The notes under the pieces were generated by a model that did no database searches, was not told the origin of the DNA, and was given only the letters and a program-made list of their open reading frames with translations. From Bacteroidales bacterium (lineage in GTDB: Bacteria; Bacteroidota; Bacteroidia; Bacteroidales; UBA7960): a DNA stretch of 52,172 nt. Location of the stretch: contig PWKN01000183.1 of NCBI GenBank assembly GCA_003559735.1, positions 1-52,172 on the forward strand, in the 5' to 3' direction. The position numbers and the translations under genes are program-made. Below, piece by piece: positions 27,976 through 38,008 of this stretch (its first letter is position 1; every line of letters begins with the position of its first letter).

Positions 27976-27983
27976 TATTTTTG
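27976..27983 (+). promoter_or_regulatory. Promoter -7 box (TATTTTTG) for rlmD
   Basis: An exact TAnnTTTG on the plus strand with a leader of about 55 nt before ATG 28045. Confidence 0.4.
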
Positions 27984-28044
27984 AAGAAAAGGAAATGCGG
28001 ATGGCTCCGTGGTTTTTCAACAAATAATACCTTAAACGGGACGA

Positions 28045-29478
28045 ATGGTTAAGCGAAGGAATAAAAAAACCCTCCCTTTACTCGAGAGGGTCAGGATCAC
28101 AGGGATGGCAGCCGGGGGCAGGGCGATTGCCCGTGCAGATGATAAGGTAGTTTTTGTGCCTTTTGCTGCCCCGGGCGATGTAGTGGATGTACAGGTGAAA
28201 AAATCCAGGAAAAATTATCTGGAAGGGGTCATAAGTCAGACGCATCATTGGTCGGAAGACAGGATCGAGCCGTTTTGCGGGCATTTCGGCATATGTGGTG
28301 GCTGCCAGTGGCAGCACCTGCCATATGAAAAACAGCTAGATCATAAGGAACAACAATGCATTGACAGTCTGCAGCGCATTGCCAGACTCGATATGGATGC
28401 AATAGAGGTGACGCCCATTGCCGGGTCAGAAAAAACAACTTTTTACCGGAATAAGCTGGAGTTTACCTTCAGCAATCGCCGTTGGCTGTCTGACACAGAG
28501 ATCAGCTCGGGAAGAAAAATAACAGATACAAATGCACTCGGATTTCATATCCCAGGTCTGTTCGACAAGGTGCTCGACATAAAGAAATGCTGGCTGCAGG
28601 CAGACCCATCCAATGAAATACGGCTGGCAGTGAAAGCCCTTGCCCTTGACCAGCAACTGTCGTTTTATGACCTTCGCTCCAATGAAGGATTGTTGAGAAA
28701 CCTTATCGTCAGAAACACGCCCGAAGGGGAAGTGATGGTGCTGGTGGTTTTCGGACAAAACCGGCGGGATGATATTGACCAGGTGATGCAATGGCTTGGT
28801 CAGCAGTTGCCGTCAGCCAGGTCGCTGGCCTGTATGGTCAATGAGAAAAAGAACAGCAGCATTGCCGATCTCCACCCGGCGATCCATCAAGGGAATGCTT
28901 TCTTAACAGAACATATGGAAGGGCTGTCGTTCCAGGTAGGTCCAAAATCATTTTATCAAACCAACTCATTGCAAGCCGGCAAATTGTATTCTGTTGTGCG
29001 TGATTTTGCCCGGCTTGAGGGGCATGAGTTGGTTTATGACCTGTATACAGGGACAGGAACCATTGCCTGTTTCATGGCTGTCGAGGCAAAGAAAGTGCTG
29101 GGCATCGAATACGTTGAAGAGGCGGTGGAGCATGCAAGGCATAATGCCAGGATCAACGGTCTGAACAACACCCGTTTTCTGGCAGGAGATATGGCGCAAG
29201 TCTTCAACCACAACCTGATCAGACAATATGGCCGTCCGCACGTGATCATCACTGATCCTCCACGTGCAGGAATGCATCCGGCCGTGATAAAACAAATACT
29301 TGAGTCGGGTGCCGGGCGCATTGTATATGTTAGCTGTAACCCGGCAACACAGGCCAGGGATGTGGAATTGCTGTCAGAAGAATACCGGCCTGCCAGGAGT
29401 CAGGCAGTAGATATGTTCCCGCATACCCACCACGTTGAAAATGTCGTGCTGATGGTTAAAAGAATGTCATTAAAATGA
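28045..29478 (+). CDS. rlmD: 23S rRNA uracil-5 methyltransferase, RlmD-type
   Basis: A 477-residue TrmA-superfamily enzyme that methylates a uridine of 23S rRNA with SAM. In order: a TRAM domain (residues about 10-65), the iron-sulphur Cys set C78, C84, C87 with a fourth Cys further on, and the Rossmann methyltransferase domain (YDLYTGTGTIACF). The active-site segment is ITDPPRAGMHP, and the nucleophile is Cys431 in VYVSCNPATQ. RlmD and RlmCD/TrmA cannot be separated with certainty by eye. The stop overlaps the acylphosphatase start by four bases. Confidence 0.92.
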   Translation: MVKRRNKKTLPLLERVRITGMAAGGRAIARADDKVVFVPFAAPGDVVDVQVKKSRKNYLEGVISQTHHWSEDRIEPFCGHFGICGGCQWQHLPYEKQLDHKEQQCIDSLQRIARLDMDAIEVTPIAGSEKTTFYRNKLEFTFSNRRWLSDTEISSGRKITDTNALGFHIPGLFDKVLDIKKCWLQADPSNEIRLAVKALALDQQLSFYDLRSNEGLLRNLIVRNTPEGEVMVLVVFGQNRRDDIDQVMQWLGQQLPSARSLACMVNEKKNSSIADLHPAIHQGNAFLTEHMEGLSFQVGPKSFYQTNSLQAGKLYSVVRDFARLEGHELVYDLYTGTGTIACFMAVEAKKVLGIEYVEEAVEHARHNARINGLNNTRFLAGDMAQVFNHNLIRQYGRPHVIITDPPRAGMHPAVIKQILESGAGRIVYVSCNPATQARDVELLSEEYRPARSQAVDMFPHTHHVENVVLMVKRMSLK

Positions 29479-29744
29479 AGAAAAGCTATCGCATCAGGGT
29501 ATATGGAAGGGTCCAGGGGGTTGCATACCGTTATTCAACCAAAGAAATAGCTGATTCTTTGAGTGTTACCGGATATGTAAAGAATATGCGTGACGGCAGT
29601 GTGTATATTGAAGCCTCCGGGGAACAGGAGCATATTGAACATTTTATCAGATGGTGCAGGAAGGGACCTCCGATGGCAAGGGTGGTCAACACGGAAATTG
29701 AAGAAACTGACGGTATTTCACAAAAGCGTTTCTCCATCAGGTGA
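29475..29744 (+). CDS. acyP: Acylphosphatase
   Basis: An 89-residue protein, the usual size, hydrolysing carboxyl-phosphate bonds of acyl phosphates. The signature GRVQGVAYRYST supplies the catalytic Arg19, and GYVKNMRDGSV supplies Asn37. ATGA overlap with rlmD indicates translational coupling; a functional reason for the pairing is not evident. Confidence 0.95.
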   Translation: MKKSYRIRVYGRVQGVAYRYSTKEIADSLSVTGYVKNMRDGSVYIEASGEQEHIEHFIRWCRKGPPMARVVNTEIEETDGISQKRFSIR

Positions 29745-29803
29745 CCATTGTCCAAAAAAGGCTGCACTGGCGGTTTTTTCGCTCCCGGTGATTGTTTTTT
29801 TTG

Positions 29804-29811
29804 TATTTTTG
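29804..29811 (+). promoter_or_regulatory. Promoter -7 box (TATTTTTG) for the S9 peptidase operon
   Basis: An exact TAnnTTTG 24 bases before ATG 29835. No good -33 TTTG at the usual distance. Confidence 0.4.
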
Positions 29812-29834
29812 GCTACCTTAATACATTATAAAAC

Positions 29835-31949
29835 ATGAAAAACACCGCAATATATATGTTGCTTTTCGTTATGGCTTTTGGGTGCAGACCGGTTTCTGAG
29901 CGCGAAGAGAAAATGCCTCCCGTTGCCCCAATGATTGAGAAGAAGCTGGTGATACACGGTGATACGCGCGTTGATCCCTATTACTGGATGAATGACCGGA
30001 ACAATCCGGAGGTGATCGCCTATCTTGAATCGGAGAATGCCTACCTGGAAGAGGTGATGGCACATACCACGGATCTCCGGGAGAACCTGTACAGGGAGAT
30101 GAAGGGACGCATAAGGCAGGATGATGAGTCAGCACCCTATTACAGTAACGGATATTATTATTATACCCGGTTTGAAGAAGGGATGGAGTACCCATTGTAT
30201 TGCCGGAAGCGGCAGACACTGGATGCACCTGAAGAGGTGATGCTGGATGTAAACGAGCTGGCCAGACCGTATGCCTATTACAGGGTTGGACGCTTTGATG
30301 TTAGTCCGGATAACCGTTGGCTGGCCTTTGCCGCCGACACGGTGGGCCGCCGGCAATTCACCATCATGATAAAAGATCTGGCCACGGGGATCATCCAACC
30401 TACAGGCATCAGCAATGCCGGCGGGGATGTGGCCTGGGCAAATGACAACCAACACCTGTTCTTTAACACCATCGATCCTGCCACCCTGCGTTATAACCGT
30501 GTTGAGCGGATGAATGTTCAGCAGCAGGACAAACCGGAGGTCGTATACACAGAAGATGACGAGACTTTTTATTATATCGGGGTGTCGCGTTCTAAAGACA
30601 ACCATTGGATGATGATCACTGTCAGCGCCACATTGAGCAATGAGGTATGGTTGCTTGATGCCGGACAGCCGGAAGGGGATTTCACTGTGTTTCAGCCGCG
30701 CAGGCCCGATCTGAGATACCGTGTATGGTCGTACAACGGGAAATTTTATATACTGACAAACCACCAGGCAGAAAATTTCCGCCTTATGGAAGCGACAGGC
30801 GGACTGACAGCCCTGGACCAATGGCGTGAAGTCATCGGGCACCGTGAGGATGTCCTTGTTGAACACATTGAAGTCTTTGACGACTACCTGGTTATACAGG
30901 AGCGGCAGAACGGACTGCCACAAATACAAATAATCAATAAAATAACGGGTTCCAGTCATTACCTGCCCTTTGACGAGGAAGCCTATACCGCACATCTGGG
31001 GGTGAACAGGGAAATGTCCACACCCCTTCTCCGGTACAACTACACCTCCCTTACAACCCCGATGAGCAGTCTTGATTACAATATGGAAACCGGTGAACAG
31101 GTGCTGGTGAAACAACAGGAGGTGGTGGGCGACTTTTGTCAGGACAACTATGAGACAAAACGCTATGAAGTGGAGGCACGGGACGGCGTACGCGTACCTT
31201 TGACCGTAGTGTACCGCAAAGGAATTGAACTGGACGGGAACAATCCTTTCCTGTTGTATGCTTACGGTTCATACGGCTCGAGCGCGAACCCGCGATTCAA
31301 CGTCAATTTGCTCAGTTTGCTCGACAGGGGTTTTGCATATGGGATTGCTCATGTGCGGGGCGGACAGGATTTGGGTCGGCATTGGTATGAGGATGGCAAG
31401 TTGCTTAAAAAGAAAAATACATTTAATGATTTCATTGATTGTGCCGGCTTTTTGGTTGACAAGAAGTATACCCGTCCGGACCGCCTTTTTGCATCTGGTG
31501 GCAGTGCAGGCGGATTGCTGATTGGGGCGGTGATCAACGACAGACCTGACCTTTTTAAAGGGGTTATTGCTGCAGTGCCGTTTGTAGATGTGGTAACCAC
31601 CATGCTGGATGAATCCATTCCGCTCACCACGGCCGAATACGATGAATGGGGTAACCCCGGTGATCCGGAATACTATCATTATATGTTGTCTTATTCTCCG
31701 TACGATAATGTGTCCAGGCAAGACTATCCGCATATGCTGGTGACTTCGGGACTTCACGACTCCCAGGTGCAGTACTGGGAGCCCACCAAATGGGTGGCCA
31801 AACTCCGAACACACCATACGGGAGATGAAAAGATTCTGCTCTATACCAACATGGAGGCCGGACACAGTGGAGCATCGGGCAGGTTTAGCCGTCTCAGGGA
31901 ACTGGCCAGGGAATATGCATTCCTGATTGATCTGGCCGGTCTGCACTGA
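29835..31949 (+). CDS. Prolyl oligopeptidase / oligopeptidase B (S9A) lipoprotein
   Basis: A 704-residue serine peptidase. The leader ends at AFGC with Cys17 as the lipidation site, so the enzyme is periplasmic and membrane-anchored, unlike classic cytoplasmic oligopeptidase B. An N-terminal DPYYWMND segment starts the beta-propeller that limits access to short peptides. The catalytic domain carries Ser557 (GGSAGG), Asp642 (SGLHDSQV) and His677 (EAGHSGAS). The SGLHDSQVQYWEP segment is typical of the oligopeptidase B group. It may share a transcript with the cytochrome gene 56 bases downstream. Confidence 0.93.
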   Translation: MKNTAIYMLLFVMAFGCRPVSEREEKMPPVAPMIEKKLVIHGDTRVDPYYWMNDRNNPEVIAYLESENAYLEEVMAHTTDLRENLYREMKGRIRQDDESAPYYSNGYYYYTRFEEGMEYPLYCRKRQTLDAPEEVMLDVNELARPYAYYRVGRFDVSPDNRWLAFAADTVGRRQFTIMIKDLATGIIQPTGISNAGGDVAWANDNQHLFFNTIDPATLRYNRVERMNVQQQDKPEVVYTEDDETFYYIGVSRSKDNHWMMITVSATLSNEVWLLDAGQPEGDFTVFQPRRPDLRYRVWSYNGKFYILTNHQAENFRLMEATGGLTALDQWREVIGHREDVLVEHIEVFDDYLVIQERQNGLPQIQIINKITGSSHYLPFDEEAYTAHLGVNREMSTPLLRYNYTSLTTPMSSLDYNMETGEQVLVKQQEVVGDFCQDNYETKRYEVEARDGVRVPLTVVYRKGIELDGNNPFLLYAYGSYGSSANPRFNVNLLSLLDRGFAYGIAHVRGGQDLGRHWYEDGKLLKKKNTFNDFIDCAGFLVDKKYTRPDRLFASGGSAGGLLIGAVINDRPDLFKGVIAAVPFVDVVTTMLDESIPLTTAEYDEWGNPGDPEYYHYMLSYSPYDNVSRQDYPHMLVTSGLHDSQVQYWEPTKWVAKLRTHHTGDEKILLYTNMEAGHSGASGRFSRLRELAREYAFLIDLAGLH

Positions 31950-32005
31950 TAACCCGATTGGGATGTATTGTTGACATTCATTGTAGAATTATAAAACCGT
32001 GTATT

Positions 32006-32497
32006 ATGAAACGATTTGCAAGCATTATGTTTGTTGCTGCCATGGCCGCTATCATCATATCGGCCTGCCAGACAGAAACAAATAAACGTTATGATACCCG
32101 CTGGGCGGGTGAAACGATGGAAGAGATCATTGCCAGCATCGAAAACCAGTTTGGTGGTTTTGATCAAACCATGATCGAGACAAACTACCGCTATAACGAA
32201 CTTTACTGGGCAGGTTACGACAGCAACTGGGGGTATGCGGATTACCATCTCGAAAAGATTGTTGGAAGCATTGAAAGGGGTTTTGTGCGCCGGCCCGCCA
32301 GGGAGGCCTATTCGGCCCAGTTTCTGAATGCAAACGCTCCGCAACTGATGGAAACCATCGAAGCAGGTGACCGGGACGCATTCATGGAGTCTTTTGTCCG
32401 ATTTGCCGGCAGCTGTAACACCTGCCATGAAATGCACGATGTGGCATTTATTCAGGTGATCATTCCCGAGAAAAGGACAAGTATGGTAAAACTTTGA
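32006..32497 (+). CDS. Monohaem c-type cytochrome-like lipoprotein
   Basis: 163 residues from ATG 32006; the frame extends to TTG 31958. A lipobox at ISAC gives Cys21. A single haem motif, CNTCH at residues 137-141, is followed by a Met (Met143) and His. The body is helical and rich in aromatic residues (YNELYWAGYDSNWGYADYH), resembling four-helix cytochrome c' or c-556-like proteins, where haem sits near the C-terminus. Electron partner unknown. Confidence 0.8.
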   Translation: MKRFASIMFVAAMAAIIISACQTETNKRYDTRWAGETMEEIIASIENQFGGFDQTMIETNYRYNELYWAGYDSNWGYADYHLEKIVGSIERGFVRRPAREAYSAQFLNANAPQLMETIEAGDRDAFMESFVRFAGSCNTCHEMHDVAFIQVIIPEKRTSMVKL

Positions 32498-32519
32498 TGG
32501 TTATCTATTTGCTGAGGTT

Positions 32520-33053
32520 TTGACGACAGTTACGAAAATTGCCATCACCGGTCCGGAATCGACCGGCAAAAGTCAGCTGTGTGAACAACTGGCTGCCCAC
32601 TACCAATCCGCCTGTGTGCCGGAGGTTGCCCGGGAGTATATGGAAAATCTCCAGGGGTCATACCGGCAGCAAGACATCCTGCGCATAGCAAAAATGCAGA
32701 TTGCAAGGGAGAAACAAGCAGAAAAGGGTGCAAAAGAACTCTTGTTTTGTGATACCGAACTCATCGTAACAAAGATATGGGAACAATATAAATACCAAAC
32801 TTGTCATCCCTGGATCCTGGATCAGATCAAAAAAAACAGGTATGACCTCTATCTTTTGTGCAATGTTGATCTGCCATGGGAACCCGACCCACTGCGTGAA
32901 CATCCTGATAAGCGTGAATTCTTTTTTAACTGGTTCCGCAAGGAGCTGGAGGATTATGGTTTTCCTTACAGGATCATCGGCGGACAAAAAGGGGAACGGC
33001 TGGCCAATGCCATACATGCCATTGATGCCTTTATGTTTAGTGAAGACGAATAA
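32520..33053 (+). CDS. NadR-type nucleoside kinase domain protein (TTG start)
   Basis: A 177-residue P-loop protein. GPESTGKS at residues 11-18 is the Walker A motif. The segments PEVAREYM, FCDTELIVTKIW and the C-terminal GGQKGERLANAI are typical of the ribosylnicotinamide kinase half of NadR. The adenylyltransferase and DNA-binding halves of NadR are absent. The likely reaction is phosphorylation of nicotinamide riboside, inferred from the family. No ATG precedes the P-loop in frame, so TTG 32520 is used, after a GAGG that may serve as a ribosome site. Its TAA overlaps the ATG of the transporter gene. Confidence 0.82.
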   Translation: MTTVTKIAITGPESTGKSQLCEQLAAHYQSACVPEVAREYMENLQGSYRQQDILRIAKMQIAREKQAEKGAKELLFCDTELIVTKIWEQYKYQTCHPWILDQIKKNRYDLYLLCNVDLPWEPDPLREHPDKREFFFNWFRKELEDYGFPYRIIGGQKGERLANAIHAIDAFMFSEDE

Positions 33054-33940
33054 TGAACCACCTCCTGCTGAGAAAGCATATACAGCTGCACCTGGTTGTT
33101 ATCCTCCTTGGAGCAACGGCAATACTTGGCGCGCTCATCTCTTTGCCGGCCGTTGAGCTGGTATGGTACCGGATGCTGTTGGCTTTTGCCGGTTTGTGGA
33201 TCTGGTTTTTGTATAAAGGAATACCTTTCAGACTTCCATTCAGCAAAATCATTCCATTGCTTGGGATAGGAGCGGTGGTGGCCCTTCACTGGATTGCTTT
33301 TTTCCATGCCATTAAAGTATCGAATGTATCGGTCACATTGGGGGTGTTTGCTTCCACAACCCTTTTTACGAGTTTTCTGGAACCCTTGTCGCAAAAACGA
33401 CGCATTTTCTGGCTCGAAGTGTTCATCGGACTGGTGATCCTGTCAGGGATCTACCTGATCTTCCAGTATGAGTTTCATTATCTTGAGGGAATTTTGTATT
33501 CATTGCTGGCAGCTTTTGGGAATGGGTTATTTGTTGTGCTGAACAGAAACATAAGCCTTCGGCACCATCCGTCTGTTATTAGTTTTTATGAAATGATCGG
33601 GGGCTGGTTGTTCATTGGCTTTTTCCTTGTCGTTACCAGTCGTGCCGGAGCCGGACTTTTCATGGTGCCGTCGGGTGATATTGTCTACCTGCTGCTGCTT
33701 GGCTTTGTTTGTACAGCCTATGCATTTACTGCCATTGTAGACATTGTAAGGATGCTTTCGGCCTATACGGTGGTGCTCGCCATAAACCTCGAACCGGTAT
33801 ATGGCATTGTAATGGCCCTTGTTTTCTTTCCCGAAACAGAAAAAATGTCGGGGGGATTTTACCTGGGTGCCCTGATCATTTTAATATCGGTATTCAGCTA
33901 CCCGTTCTTAAAAAGAAAATTAGGCAAGGGGTTTCCCTAA
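33053..33940 (+). CDS. EamA/DMT-family transporter
   Basis: A 295-residue protein with ten membrane helices arranged as two EamA repeats, typical of drug/metabolite transporters. The first repeat contains WYRMLLAFAGLWIWF, the second YSLLAAFGNGLFVVLNR and INLEPVYGIVMALVFFPE, the well-conserved EP motif. The start overlaps the kinase stop, so both genes are coupled; it might import or export a nucleoside or vitamin, but the substrate cannot be read from sequence. A shared terminator with gyrB follows. Confidence 0.9.
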   Translation: MNHLLLRKHIQLHLVVILLGATAILGALISLPAVELVWYRMLLAFAGLWIWFLYKGIPFRLPFSKIIPLLGIGAVVALHWIAFFHAIKVSNVSVTLGVFASTTLFTSFLEPLSQKRRIFWLEVFIGLVILSGIYLIFQYEFHYLEGILYSLLAAFGNGLFVVLNRNISLRHHPSVISFYEMIGGWLFIGFFLVVTSRAGAGLFMVPSGDIVYLLLLGFVCTAYAFTAIVDIVRMLSAYTVVLAINLEPVYGIVMALVFFPETEKMSGGFYLGALIILISVFSYPFLKRKLGKGFP

Positions 33941-33976
33941 CCTGGATGATCAGCATAAATGATGCCGGGGAAATTG

Positions 33977-34010
33977 AAAAAGACCGGAAGATCATGCTTC
34001 CGGTCTTTTC
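33977..34010. terminator. Bidirectional terminator between the transporter and gyrB
   Basis: A perfect 14-bp stem, GAAAAGACCGGAAG at 33977-33990 and its complement at 33997-34010, with loop ATCATG. A/T runs on both sides let it end transcripts from either direction. Confidence 0.9.
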
Positions 34011-35978
<1,968 letters not shown>

Positions 35979-36065
35979 ATTAAAATATTTTTTCTTTATT
36001 GATTGATAATGTGCATGCCAACAGACCTTATTTCCGTTGGTGTTACCCTGAAAAAACGTAACGTG

Positions 36066-36073
36066 CAAAGATA
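36066..36073 (-). promoter_or_regulatory. Promoter -7 box (TATCTTTG) for gyrB
   Basis: TATCTTTGCA on the minus strand, a very typical Bacteroidota promoter. TTTG occurs 23 bases upstream. The leader to ATG 35978 would be about 80 nt. Confidence 0.55.
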
Positions 36074-36144
36074 GGCTTTTTAATCCACTTAACCTACAAA
36101 AAAAGAGTGCGAAACAAGCTTTTAACCCTCATAAAAACAAAGGG

Positions 36145-37926
36145 TTAAAAACCATAGGAAACACCCCCCAGGAAGCTGAATGCCTGTGTGGGATAATGGA
36201 GCCACCGTTGGTAAGATTCGTTTGGCATGTTATGAAAGAGAAGGAAGACCGAAAAGTTTTTGGTGTAGCGGTATTCGACCCCCAGGTTGGCATCTATATA
36301 AAAGTCGTGCAGTTTTTTTTCTGAGAGGGGGACAACAGGAGCGGTATCTGACAGCAGCGCACCATACGCACCGGATCGTCCGTACAGGTCGGCTGTGAGG
36401 TTAATTTTGTCAAACAGGCTGTAACGCACATTCATTGTTGCCAGGAAGTCGGGTTTGTGCCACGGCTTTTGCTGGTTTTCCATCGAGTAATCGAAATAGT
36501 CGCCACGCAGTCGCAGAGAGAACCGTTCACCGAAACGGGCCAGCAGTTCTGCATGGAATGCCAGTTTGCGGATGTCGTCATAGATCACAGAAAAAGCGTC
36601 ATAGCCTGCATAGGTATCGGTAAGGACGGCATCCTGGTCAGCAAATAGGGCAAAAAGCGGGTAGTTATCAATAATGCTGTTTGACAATCCAAGTCTGTAA
36701 GAAACCCGGCTGGAGATCGATCCCCTGATACCCCCTTCAATGACTGACCGTACGTTGGACAATGTCATGCCGGGTCCGGATTGGACAAACGGGTTCATTT
36801 GAGAGAGTTTTTGCCACGATTGCACTTCCTGGTAACCTGATGCTTCAAGGTGTGCGACAAGCCGGTCAGGAATAAGCTCCATTTCGAGTCCTGCCAGCGG
36901 GTATGCCCTCAGCAGGAAGTTTGCATTGTCATCTTCTACAGATAAATTCACCCCGATGTGAAAACGGAGTCTGTCGATTTCCGAAAAGAGCTTGGGCCGC
37001 ATACTGTATATTCCCGCCCTTGATGTGTCTGAAAGGTTGGTGTAGCGGTAATGATCGGCACGCACGTCCATCCGGAAAGATTGTCTGTCAGCGATATCAA
37101 AAGGATCGGCCCCGATCTTTCTGCCTGTTTCGCCCTTTAGCCCAATATGATGTTCATTCCCATCATACCTGTCACTCAACCATTGATGGGAGAGTCCGGC
37201 ATGATAGTTGACCCGGTCAGAGCCTTTATGGTTGTTCCCAAAATGCACGTGCGACGAGAGGAGGTCATATCGCTGCCTGATATCGCCGGCGACCGGTAAC
37301 CCAATGGTGTCGTTTCCCGGGGTTTCTTCAGGCAATGTTATTTCATCAGGTTTTCCATAATAATGCACCACGTGTCTGTCGTATACGATACCTGCACCAA
37401 GCGTTGTTCCGGAAAAGAAACGTTGTCCGTGAATGTTTGCCTTGTTGTGGCTGTACAGGCTATGGGGGTATCCGTCAATTTCCTGTCCGGATGAGATATG
37501 CCTCAGATGTACCCCAAGGTTATACACCCCGGCATGCGAGGTATTGAATATCCCTTCAAACCATGGTGTCTGATAATTGCCATAGGCCCCCTTAACCTGA
37601 CCCTGGTGTTGTGAAACCATCCGGGGGCGTGGCAAACGTACTGGTGTGATCGTGTCTGCCTGATACCTTGTGATGATCTTTTGCGGATGTATATCGTAAG
37701 CCAGGTCCAGGTCAATGCGGACGGTATCTTCAATTACCGGATTGGTATTGATTTTGAATGCGTCTGATATGGTTGGCTCATAAGGTGCAATTACCTGTAT
37801 CTCGTCAATATCCAAAAACCTCTGGGCGCTGGCATTGTTTCCAAATATAATTGCTGTGAACAACGGTATGACCTTTAGCCAGTGCCTGATGCTTGTCGGT
37901 AACGGGGTTCTCATCTGATCACTCAT
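36145..37926 (-). CDS. Outer-membrane beta-barrel protein, TonB-receptor-like without plug
   Basis: A 593-residue exported protein. Leader through NNASAQ (around residue 35). Directly after it comes a short conserved segment (VIAPYEPTISDAFKINTNPVIEDT) that recurs in similar Bacteroidota proteins. The rest consists of many amphipathic beta strands with alternating aromatic and polar residues, ending GGVSYGF, a terminal Phe typical of barrels inserted by BAM. There is no CarboxypepD_reg or plug domain, so active TonB uptake is doubtful. The TPR gene lies 82 bases upstream on the same strand, so both are likely parts of one envelope complex. Function unknown. Confidence 0.82.
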   Translation of the reverse strand: MSDQMRTPLPTSIRHWLKVIPLFTAIIFGNNASAQRFLDIDEIQVIAPYEPTISDAFKINTNPVIEDTVRIDLDLAYDIHPQKIITRYQADTITPVRLPRPRMVSQHQGQVKGAYGNYQTPWFEGIFNTSHAGVYNLGVHLRHISSGQEIDGYPHSLYSHNKANIHGQRFFSGTTLGAGIVYDRHVVHYYGKPDEITLPEETPGNDTIGLPVAGDIRQRYDLLSSHVHFGNNHKGSDRVNYHAGLSHQWLSDRYDGNEHHIGLKGETGRKIGADPFDIADRQSFRMDVRADHYRYTNLSDTSRAGIYSMRPKLFSEIDRLRFHIGVNLSVEDDNANFLLRAYPLAGLEMELIPDRLVAHLEASGYQEVQSWQKLSQMNPFVQSGPGMTLSNVRSVIEGGIRGSISSRVSYRLGLSNSIIDNYPLFALFADQDAVLTDTYAGYDAFSVIYDDIRKLAFHAELLARFGERFSLRLRGDYFDYSMENQQKPWHKPDFLATMNVRYSLFDKINLTADLYGRSGAYGALLSDTAPVVPLSEKKLHDFYIDANLGVEYRYTKNFSVFLLFHNMPNESYQRWLHYPTQAFSFLGGVSYGF

Positions 37927-38008
37927 TTTGCCTTGGATTAATTAATTCTGCCGTTTTTTCTGGTTTTACGGATGACTGTCGTTTGTCCGGTCATCATTGT
38001 GCTGCCTG

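Noticed and set aside
29745-29800. Possible terminator after the acylphosphatase gene
   Set aside because: The T-runs are there but no stem longer than five bases precedes them.
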